The notes under the pieces were generated by a model. It was not told the DNA's origin. It searched no databases and worked only from the letters and a program-made list of their open reading frames with translations. Shown piece after piece: positions 1 to 4,887 of a stretch of 9,236 nucleotides of DNA. Positions within the stretch are counted from its first letter, which is position 1. Each line of letters starts with the position of its first letter. A program made the translations under genes and the position numbers. The DNA comes from JBKQWK01 sp052139595 (GTDB taxonomy: Bacteria; Actinomycetota; Thermoleophilia; UBA2241), in assembly GCA_052139595.1 (NCBI GenBank), contig JBKQWK010000294.1:1-9236 (forward strand). Direction: 5' to 3'.

Positions 1-452
1 TCGACTGGGTCGTCATGAAGATTGCGCGCCGCGCGCCACAGATCGAGCAGGGGGCCGCGCACGTAGGGGTACTTCACGCGTCCAGGTTCGTAGGTATACC
101 AGGAGAACGTTGCCCCGCGGGGGCAGCCACGGGGTTCCTGGTTCGGCATGTCGGGGGAGGTCTCTGGATAGTCGGTCTGCTGCGCCTCCCAGATGATGAT
201 GCCATCGCGCACGAGGACCTTCCAGGAGCACGATCCGGTGCAGTTGATGCCGTGGGTTGTGCGTACTTCTTTATCGTGTCGCCAGCGATCGCGATAGAAA
301 TCTTCGCCACGGCGAGAGTCGTTGCGCAACACCACACGGCCGTCGTCAGTGGCCGTACCGCGACTGACATAGCGCGCCCGAGCCAAGAGCGCCTGGACTG
401 CTGACTCGCGTCCTGGTATCAGCCCGGCGTGTCCCTTGGCAGGCTTGCTCAT
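1..452 (-). CDS. narG: Respiratory nitrate reductase alpha subunit, N-terminal part (runs off left edge)
   Basis: This is the catalytic molybdopterin subunit of membrane-bound nitrate reductase, which reduces nitrate to nitrite with electrons from quinol via NarI and NarH. The minus strand is open from an ATG at 452-450 to the edge, giving 150 residues. Residues 54-78 (RDRWRHDKEVRTTHG, then NCTGSCSWK) and 91-113 (QQTDYP, EPRGCPRG) match the NarG N-terminus closely. H67, C71, C75 and C110 have the H-x3-C-x3-C-x34-C spacing of the NarG FS0 [4Fe-4S] cluster. No twin-arginine signal is present, so an active site facing the cytoplasm is expected. The start is supported by GGAGGG (461-456) just upstream. 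It is transcribed divergently from the rubredoxin gene; narH, narJ and narI would lie outside the window to the left. The FNR-type site at 647-660 is a likely regulator. The assignment is very secure; only the length is unknown. Confidence 0.95.
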   Translation of the reverse strand, partial: MSKPAKGHAGLIPGRESAVQALLARARYVSRGTATDDGRVVLRNDSRRGEDFYRDRWRHDKEVRTTHGINCTGSCSWKVLVRDGIIIWEAQQTDYPETSPDMPNQEPRGCPRGATFSWYTYEPGRVKYPYVRGPLLDLWRAARNLHDDPV

Positions 453-646
453 GTTCCCTCCAACGCTTTCTCCACTGACCGCAGGTGCGCGGTCGACTCA
501 GACCTGTCTCCCGCCCGGTCTGCGTTAGCTTTCGCCGACATGGCAGGTGGTCGGGAAAAGCCTGCAACGTCGACCTTGTCTCCGAGGACTCTCGGGATCG
601 CACGCATAAAGTATCGCATTGCCGGCGGCATTTGGTGACGCATGGC

Positions 647-660
647 TTGACTTTAATCAA
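647..660. promoter_or_regulatory. FNR/CRP-family type binding site
   Basis: TTGACTTTAATCAA matches the FNR consensus TTGAT-N4-ATCAA at 9 of 10 specified positions; read on the narG strand it is TTGAT-TAAA-GTCAA. The flanking C646 and G661 extend the symmetry by one pair. FNR, NarR and Dnr-type regulators classically activate nar operons under oxygen limitation or in response to nitrogen oxides. The centre (653.5) is about 41 bases from the middle of the best narG -10 candidate. That does not fit the -41.5 class II geometry (about 32 bases expected), so which gene it serves is open. The site lies about 195 bases from the narG start and 222 from the rubredoxin start. Confidence 0.6.
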
Positions 661-714
661 GAGCTGAGCCTGCCGGTTGCTCGTTGGGGGACACGCGATT
701 GTCGCCGTATAGCC

Positions 715-730
715 TCGATGTTAGCATCGA
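715..730. promoter_or_regulatory. Perfect inverted repeat at the predicted rubredoxin transcription start
   Basis: TCGATG-TTAG-CATCGA is a perfect 6-4-6 inverted repeat. It begins two bases after the candidate -10 element TATAGC (708-713), where a repressor would block initiation. It would otherwise form a hairpin at the very 5' end of the rubredoxin mRNA. The protein that would bind is unknown. Confidence 0.35.
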
Positions 731-850
731 AACGTGTACCAAGAGGCGGGCGAGGCAGTCAAGCCCAGCGCAAGTGGGCACGTCTCGGGACAAATCTGGG
801 CCAAGGGTGCGCTGCATCGGTTCTGGATCGTCCCGTACCTCTCAACGGCC

Positions 851-866
851 GCCGGCGAAGGCCGGC
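851..866 (+). repeat. Hairpin just upstream of the rubredoxin ribosome binding site
   Basis: GCCGGC (851-856) and GCCGGC (861-866) form a 6-bp all-GC stem with a GAAG loop. It ends five bases before the GGAGG Shine-Dalgarno sequence (872-876). It could protect the mRNA 5' region or tune ribosome access; no function is shown by the sequence. Confidence 0.35.
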
Positions 867-881
867 CTCAAGGAGGTCAGC

Positions 882-1043
882 ATGACGAAGTGGCAGTGTG
901 GTTTGTGTCCCTACATCTACGACCCGGCACTCGGCGATCCGGACAACGGCGTCGCTCCGGGAACGTCGTTCGAGGAGCTGCCCGGGGACTGGGTGTGCCC
1001 GGATTGTGGCGCCGAAAAGGAGTTCTTCGCGCCGATCAACTGA
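882..1043 (+). CDS. Rubredoxin (copy 1)
   Basis: This is a 53-residue one-electron carrier that binds a single iron with four cysteines in the cytoplasm. The ligands are C6, C9, C39 and C42 (C-x2-C-x29-C-x2-C), and the family signature residues YDP (13-15), GDPDNG (18-23), PGT (26-28), W37 and CPDCG are all present. The length is normal for a stand-alone rubredoxin. The ATG at 882 follows AAGGAGG with ideal spacing; a longer in-frame reading from 684 has no family match before this Met and is rejected. The residue after C9 is Pro rather than the usual Gly, a change shared with the second copy at 4243. The M24 peptidase-like gene follows 65 bases downstream, probably in the same transcript. 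The natural reductase in this neighbourhood would be the ferredoxin-NADP reductase-like flavoprotein at 2518; that pairing is inference. Confidence 0.95.
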   Translation: MTKWQCGLCPYIYDPALGDPDNGVAPGTSFEELPGDWVCPDCGAEKEFFAPIN

Positions 1044-1108
1044 TGGATCCGACATGGCGTCTCCGGGGCGCGAAGTTCGCGACCAACCAGCGGAAAAAGG
1101 AGCGATAG

Positions 1109-2230
1109 ATGGAGGCTGAGCGACATCGGCAGCGTATTGCCAGATGCACAACGCTGATGCGGGATAGCGGTCTAGACGTCCTTCTGCTCACGAAACCGGC
1201 GAACATGACGTACCTGACCGGCGATGGGCGACTCTGCGCCTACGCGATGATTACCAGAGAGGGCGTCGTTGCACTCGGAGTGCCGGTGACCGATGTTGAG
1301 GATGTGAGCGCCCTGGCCGTGTTCGACCTCATCGTCGGCTTCGACGATGAGGTGGGCATGATCCACTCCATCGCCCACTTCTTCAAGGAGCTGGGCTTTG
1401 AGCAAGGTACCGTGGGCCTTGAGAACACATTTCTTACCGGTGCGATGCGCGGTGTGCTGACTCATCCCCACGCGAAGCCGGCCGCAGTGGAGGCGAAGGA
1501 CTGCACGCACGTCATGACGCAACTGCGCATCGTCAAGGACGACGACGAGGTGGCCTACATCCGGGCTGCAGGCAGGGTCGCGGCCATCGGCATGGCCGCG
1601 TCTGTGACGGCCGTGCGGCCAGGTGTGAGCGAGAGCGAGGTCGCCGGCGCGGGGGAGTACGCCATGCGCCAGGCCGGCGCCGAGGAGTTCTATCGGAGCT
1701 ACGTCAGCTCGGGGCGTCGCACCAGTATCGCGCACGGCTTACCAACCACCGCCAAGGTAAAGACAGGCGACTTGGTGATGATCGACCTGCACCCGGTCGT
1801 GGACGGCTACAGCGCAGACATCTGCCGCACCGTGTGCGTCGGCCAGCCGAGTGCCGAGCAACGGGCGGTCTACGACATCTACCTGCACGCCCTTGAGGCC
1901 ACGATCGCCAAAGTGACGGCCGGTGTGGAGATGGTTGAGCTCGAGGAGACGATGCACGCTGTGATGCGCGACGCGGGTCACGGCGATCACATCTTCGGAC
2001 CGCCCATCCATGGCGTGGGACTGGAGTTCGAGGAGCCGCCGCTGCCAGCCGGCCATGCTTTCTTCCACGGCGAGGCAGCTCCGCCACCACTCGCCGCCAA
2101 CACGGCTATCGCGATCGGCAACTGTGGCCTTTATGCGGGGCCTTGGGGCATTCGCGTTGAGGACACGGTCATCGTTGGCGCAGAGGGAGCGGAAATCGTC
2201 ACCGCATTCAGGTACGGGCTCACCGTGTGA
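1109..2230 (+). CDS. M24 family (Xaa-Pro aminopeptidase/creatinase-like) protein with altered metal site
   Basis: This 373-residue protein has the two-domain plan of M24 'pita-bread' enzymes: a creatinase N-like domain (about 8-135) and the M24 fold (about 145-370). The family normally uses a dimetal site to hydrolyse Xaa-Pro bonds or, in some branches, amidino or lactam substrates. Recognisable positions are H209 (SIAHG), D226 and D237 (MIDLHP, SADICRT), H301 (PIHGVGLE) and E351 (GIRVEDTV). Two usual residues are changed. The Glu of the TIEPG motif aligns with N338 (AIGNCGLY), and the His of HGxGLExHEPP is E308 (LEFEEPP). A standard dinuclear aminopeptidase is therefore doubtful; it could be mononuclear, act on a different substrate, or be a creatinase- or ectoine-hydrolase-like relative. 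AAGGAG (1097-1102) six bases before the ATG supports the start. There is no signal peptide, so it is cytoplasmic. Confidence 0.85.
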   Translation: MEAERHRQRIARCTTLMRDSGLDVLLLTKPANMTYLTGDGRLCAYAMITREGVVALGVPVTDVEDVSALAVFDLIVGFDDEVGMIHSIAHFFKELGFEQGTVGLENTFLTGAMRGVLTHPHAKPAAVEAKDCTHVMTQLRIVKDDDEVAYIRAAGRVAAIGMAASVTAVRPGVSESEVAGAGEYAMRQAGAEEFYRSYVSSGRRTSIAHGLPTTAKVKTGDLVMIDLHPVVDGYSADICRTVCVGQPSAEQRAVYDIYLHALEATIAKVTAGVEMVELEETMHAVMRDAGHGDHIFGPPIHGVGLEFEEPPLPAGHAFFHGEAAPPPLAANTAIAIGNCGLYAGPWGIRVEDTVIVGAEGAEIVTAFRYGLTV

Positions 2231-2460
2231 GCCTTGGCTTCCTTTGCCGGTGCCGAGCGCAAAGAGCATCGGGGTGCGGCGGCCTCTCGGCGAGGTACTG
2301 CGCTGACGCCCGTCGCCGATGGATGCCTGATTTCAGTGCGGTGGGAGTGGTTGCGCCACGAGGGTCGCACCGTCACGTCCGCGACATAAGGCAGCGCGGA
2401 CATCTGAGGTCTGCTCCCAATGCTGCCCGATACTCCGCCGATGGGTAGCCGCGGCGAGTC

Positions 2461-2501
2461 TTGGGTATGCTCAAAATCGGACTGCATTAGTCCTGTTATC
2501 G
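2461..2501 (+). promoter_or_regulatory. Candidate promoter with degenerate FNR-like site upstream of the flavoprotein
   Basis: TTGGG-TATG-CTCAA (2461-2474) matches 7 of the 10 specified bases of an FNR-type site, with both outer TTG/CAA halves intact. Its centre is 31 bases from the middle of a -10-like TTATCG (2496-2501), close to the class II activator spacing of about 32. A perfect inverted repeat GGACT-gcatt-AGTCC (2479-2493) lies between them. The implied start near 2508 would exclude translation from the ATG at 2506 and fits the chosen start at 2518. No good -35 element is seen, which fits activator dependence. This reading is tentative. Confidence 0.3.
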
Positions 2502-2517
2502 TGGAATGAGGGAAGTC

Positions 2518-3465
2518 ATGGATACCTATGATGTTGCCGTCGTCGGTGGCGGACCGGGGGGGCTCGCGACGGCGATGTACGCGAAGATGCGTGGGCTCTC
2601 GACCGTAGTCTTCGAGGCCGAGGCCTTCGGCGGGCAGCTCATCAACCTCTACCCCACGAAACCGGTAAGTAACTTTCCCGCGCAGCCGGAACTGGCCTCG
2701 GGCGAACTCGCTCGCCGATTGGCCGACCAGGCCGACCACTTCGGCGCCGAACTTGCCGAGTACGAAGCGGTTGAGCACGTCGGCCGCGTGGACGGGCAGT
2801 TCAGGTTGCGCACCGACAAGCGCGAGCTGTGCGCCGCCAGTCTCATCCTGGCACTTGGCCTGGGCCGCTTTACGCCGCGCAAGCTGGGCTTGGCAAGCGA
2901 GGATCGCTTCCTTGGTTCGGGCCTCACCTACCGGCTGCCGAAGCTCGATGAGATTACCGCCAAGCGCGTGATCGTCGTCGGCGGGGGCGACAGCGCCGTG
3001 GACGTGGCGCTGTTATTGGATCGCGTAGCCGACGTCACCTTGGTGCATCGCCGCGAGGCGTTGCGGGCGTTCGCACACTCGCAAGCGCGTCTGCGCGATT
3101 CGGACGTACGCCTGCTAGGCAATGCCCAAGTCGTGGGCTTGGGCGGCGAAGAACGGCTCGAGCACGTGATCGTCTCACTGGAAGACGAGAGCAGCTTGGA
3201 AATTCCCACCGACCTGCTCCTGGTGAGTGTTGGCCAGGTGCCGGACCTGCGCGGCGTCCGGGGCTGGGATCTGCCGCTGGGTGACTGTCACCAGCTCGTG
3301 AACTCGGCCATGGAGACCGAGATCGGTGGCGTGTTCGCGGTGGGCGACTTCGCTGATTACCCGGGCAAGGTGAAGATGATCGCGACGGCCGTGGCCGAAG
3401 GATCGACCGCCGCGGCCGCGGCCGAGCGCTTTCTGATGACGGGCGGGCTGGGGCGGGCCGCCTGA
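2518..3465 (+). CDS. Ferredoxin/flavodoxin-NADP reductase, thioredoxin-reductase-like type (YumC-like)
   Basis: This is a 315-residue FAD- and NADPH-binding flavoprotein. FAD binding is shown by GGGPGG (10-15), E33, GGQL (38-41) and AVGD (274-277); NADP binding by GGGDSAVD (155-162) and the phosphate-binding HRR (177-179). The redox CxxC of true thioredoxin reductases is absent; the only cysteines are C105 and C257. Segments LYPTKP (44-49), FTPRKL (118-123), SAMETEIGGVFAVGD and YPGKVKMIA closely resemble Bacillus YumC-type ferredoxin-NADP reductases. Y45 matches the flavin-stacking Tyr of that family. The protein ends soon after the last FAD motif and appears to lack the C-terminal extension of YumC (about 330 residues). 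GAGGGA (2508-2513) precedes the ATG at 2518; an in-frame ATG at 2506 has no good ribosome binding site. Rubredoxins and a ferredoxin lie on both sides and are plausible partners. Confidence 0.9.
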   Translation: MDTYDVAVVGGGPGGLATAMYAKMRGLSTVVFEAEAFGGQLINLYPTKPVSNFPAQPELASGELARRLADQADHFGAELAEYEAVEHVGRVDGQFRLRTDKRELCAASLILALGLGRFTPRKLGLASEDRFLGSGLTYRLPKLDEITAKRVIVVGGGDSAVDVALLLDRVADVTLVHRREALRAFAHSQARLRDSDVRLLGNAQVVGLGGEERLEHVIVSLEDESSLEIPTDLLLVSVGQVPDLRGVRGWDLPLGDCHQLVNSAMETEIGGVFAVGDFADYPGKVKMIATAVAEGSTAAAAAERFLMTGGLGRAA

Positions 3466-3472
3466 GACCGTG

Positions 3473-3507
3473 CGCCTACAGGTCTGTCTTCGTGGGTAAC
3501 GTAGGCG
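3473..3507 (+). repeat. Intergenic inverted repeat between flavoprotein and DUF488 genes
   Basis: CGCCTAC (3473-3479) and GTAGGCG (3501-3507) are perfect 7-base arms around a 21-base loop, starting eight bases after the flavoprotein stop. No T-tract follows, so it is not a classical intrinsic terminator. It may be an mRNA processing or stability element, or an operator for the downstream gene. Confidence 0.4.
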
Positions 3508-3537
3508 TGCTGTGTGAGGACAGAAAGGAGGAAGGTC

Positions 3538-3915
3538 GTGACGATTCGTTTGAAGCGAGCTTATGAAGCCCCGTCACCTGTCGACGGAGTGCGGATACTG
3601 ATCGAGCGGTTGTGGCCGCGTGGGCTCAGTAAGGAAAAGGCCAACGTGGACGCCTGGTTCAAAGAGGTGGCTCCGAGCGCCGATCTGCGACGCTGGTTCG
3701 GCCACGAACCTGCCAAATGGGAGGAGTTCCGGCGTCGCTACCGTGATGAGCTGCGCGAGCGGCCTGAGCAGGTGCAACGACTGAGGGGCCTCGTCGAGGC
3801 GGGTCCCGTGACGTTCGTGTACGGATCCCGCGACCAGGAGCACAACGCCGCCATGGTGCTCAAAGAGTTCCTCGACAGCGGGGGTGCAGAGGAGTCGGCT
3901 GGGAAGGCCGCATGA
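3538..3915 (+). CDS. DUF488 family protein (YeaO-like)
   Basis: This is a 125-residue cytoplasmic protein of the DUF488 family, whose biochemical role is not established. Family hallmarks visible are RLWPRGLSKEK (24-34), LRRWFGHEPAKW (50-61), EFRRRY (63-68) and FVYGSRDQEHNAA (93-105). The length is typical, with a slightly extended Ala/Gly-rich tail. The GTG at 3538 is preceded by AAAGGAGG with a six-base gap, far better than the upstream GTG at 3514. Its stop overlaps the ATG of the next reading frame (ATGA), a sign of translational coupling. It sits 72 bases after the flavoprotein gene. The family assignment is firm; any function would be a guess. Confidence 0.9.
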   Translation: MTIRLKRAYEAPSPVDGVRILIERLWPRGLSKEKANVDAWFKEVAPSADLRRWFGHEPAKWEEFRRRYRDELRERPEQVQRLRGLVEAGPVTFVYGSRDQEHNAAMVLKEFLDSGGAEESAGKAA

Positions 3916-4127
3916 GCGGCCGCATGGACCCGGACCCGACGAAGAGGGTCAAGAGCACAATGAGGTTCGCGCTTTACCCGCGGCCGCCGTTCCGGCTCGA
4001 CACCACCGTCCTCGTGCCGCGGCGAAACGCGATGAACGCGGTCGTGCTCTGGGGCGCGCCATATGTCGGCGCGACCTCGATTGTGGGCGGGTCGGCGATG
4101 AACGACGTGAGGGGAACAGCTGCATAG
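3912..4127 (+). pseudogene. Short reading frame, probable N-terminal remnant of a DNA-3-methyladenine glycosylase-like protein
   Basis: This 71-residue frame starts in an ATGA overlap with the DUF488 gene; an inner ATG at 3960 is the alternative start. From that Met, MRFALYPRPPFRLD followed by RRNAMNAVVLWGAPY resembles the N-terminal beta domain of AlkA-like glycosylases (typically PRPPFRLDLT...RR...N...W.G..Y). Resemblance fades after about residue 50, and a TAG stop follows at 4125. No helix-hairpin-helix glycosylase domain is found in any frame downstream. The simplest reading is a truncated, decaying gene fragment, but a small coupled protein of unknown role remains possible. The match is by eye, so confidence is moderate to low. 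Confidence 0.4.
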
Positions 4128-4242
4128 CGGGGCCACGATGGCAAGGCCGCAGCCGGCCGTGGATGGCGCGACGCGACGTGCGGGAATAGAAAACAGGAGA
4201 CGTCCGCGGCTGGCAGAGGCCAGCCCGACGAAGGTGATTGAT

Positions 4243-4404
4243 ATGCAGAAGTGGCAGTGCAAGGTATGTCCGTATGTGTACGACCCGGAACTCGGCGACC
4301 CGGACAACGGCATTCCTCCCGGAACGCCCTTTGAGGACTTGCCAGATGATTGGCTCTGCCCGGAATGTGTTCTCGGAAAGGAGTTCTTTGAGCCTCTCGA
4401 CTAG
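4243..4404 (+). CDS. Rubredoxin (copy 2)
   Basis: This second 53-residue rubredoxin is identical to copy 1 at 35 of 53 residues by my count, and 48 of 60 bases match between 891-950 and 4252-4311. That points to duplication. Iron ligands are C6, C9, C39 and C42. As in copy 1, Pro follows C9 (CKVCPY). Unlike copy 1, the Gly that normally follows the fourth ligand is Val (CPECVLGKEFF); that Gly usually allows the tight turn and NH-S hydrogen bonds of the second knuckle, so the redox potential may differ. The ATG at 4243 has AAGGTG six bases upstream; a longer in-frame reading from 4138 adds no family sequence and is rejected. It lies between the glycosylase-like remnant and the ferredoxin gene and is probably cytoplasmic. 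Confidence 0.95.
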   Translation: MQKWQCKVCPYVYDPELGDPDNGIPPGTPFEDLPDDWLCPECVLGKEFFEPLD

Positions 4405-4647
4405 CGCGTGGTGGCGCCTGCCGAGACGCGATCGTGAAGGCACCGAACGATGATCTTCGTAGCGGCGCGCCGGAGAATGTGGGCACGGAACTGTGAAACT
4501 TCTCTCCGACGGCGGCCATCCTGCTTCCCGTGCGCAAGATCAGACGTGTGGAATCAATCATCTAGTCGCTGGTGGGTCGGCTCGAAGGGGCCGTCTAACG
4601 TTGAACCTCAGAACTAGTGTTCGACAAAACTGCTAAACGGGGGAGAG
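4405..4647. other. Intergenic region upstream of ferredoxin
   Basis: These 243 bases hold no convincing ORF. A 10-base GC palindrome lies at 4463-4472. A -10-like TAACGT lies at 4596-4601, just upstream of the GAAC-N4-GTTC element at 4611-4622. No clear terminator for the rubredoxin gene is visible, so read-through into the ferredoxin gene is possible. Confidence 0.4.
4609..4624. promoter_or_regulatory. LexA/SOS-box-like element upstream of ferredoxin
   Basis: GAAC-TAGT-GTTCGA matches the Gram-positive and mycobacterial LexA box (TCGAAC-N4-GTTCGA) at 10 of 12 specified bases; only the outer two bases on the left differ. It ends 23 bases before the ferredoxin ATG, in a position suited to repression. 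An SOS link to a ferredoxin would be unusual, and another dyad-binding regulator is possible. No lexA gene is in the window. Confidence 0.35.
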
Positions 4648-4839
4648 ATGGCCATACCACTAATCGATGAGGATCTGTGCTCGGGCTGCGGCACGTGCGA
4701 AGTGGTCTGCCCGGACGTGTTCGTACTGGGCGATGACGGGCTTGCTCATGTCGTTGAAGGCAGCGACTGTGATGATGCCGGCTGCTGCGAAGAAGCTGCG
4801 GAGTCGTGTCCCGAAGAAGCAATCACTCTTGACGATTGA
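4648..4839 (+). CDS. Single-cluster [4Fe-4S] ferredoxin
   Basis: This is a 63-residue, very acidic, low-potential electron carrier. C11, C14 and C17 (CSGCGTC) plus C54 (SCP) are the expected cluster ligands. C21 (VVCPDVF) and C46 or C47 (GCCEEAAESC) occupy the positions of the disulfide found in Thermotoga- and Desulfovibrio-type monocluster ferredoxins. There is no second cluster motif. C41 and the adjacent C46-C47 pair are extra cysteines. Because C14 is Cys and not Asp, a [4Fe-4S] cluster is expected. The ATG follows GGGGGAGAG, giving a short but usable ribosome-binding spacing. The NmrA-like gene starts 48 bases after the stop, suggesting a two-gene operon. The flavoprotein at 2518 is a natural NADPH-linked partner. 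Confidence 0.93.
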   Translation: MAIPLIDEDLCSGCGTCEVVCPDVFVLGDDGLAHVVEGSDCDDAGCCEEAAESCPEEAITLDD

Positions 4840-4887
4840 AGTAGACTTCCGGAAACGTAGGCAGAACGGCTGACCGCTGGAGACCGA

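Larger units (their letters stand above)
453..881. promoter_or_regulatory. Divergent intergenic regulatory region, narG / rubredoxin
   Basis: These 429 bases separate two divergent genes and contain no convincing ORF. They hold an FNR-type site (647-660), inverted repeats at 477-494, 499-522, 582-595, 715-730 and 851-866, and candidate -10 elements for both directions. For narG, GATACT lies on the minus strand at 615-610. For rubredoxin, TTGGGG (684-689), 18 bases, then TATAGC (708-713) lie on the plus strand. A narG transcript from about 605 would carry a leader of about 150 nt with three of these inverted repeats in it. Promoter calls were made by eye and are tentative; the inverted repeats are read directly from the sequence. 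Confidence 0.6.

Noticed and set aside
684..881. N-terminally extended rubredoxin starting at 684
   Set aside because: The added 66 residues show no family sequence and cross the hairpin and inverted repeats; the ATG at 882 has a strong ribosome binding site and gives the normal rubredoxin length.
1172..2269. Long minus-strand reading frames opposite the M24 gene (1172-1735 and 1739-2269)
   Set aside because: They lie antisense to a well-supported gene, match no family, and are expected in GC-rich DNA.
2131..2778. Minus-strand 215-residue reading frame across the intergenic region and the flavoprotein 5' end
   Set aside because: It overlaps two real genes in antisense and shows no recognisable domain; the intergenic part looks like regulatory DNA.
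2518..3465. Annotation of the flavoprotein as thioredoxin reductase
   Set aside because: The CxxC active site is absent and the conserved segments match ferredoxin-NADP reductases of the YumC type.
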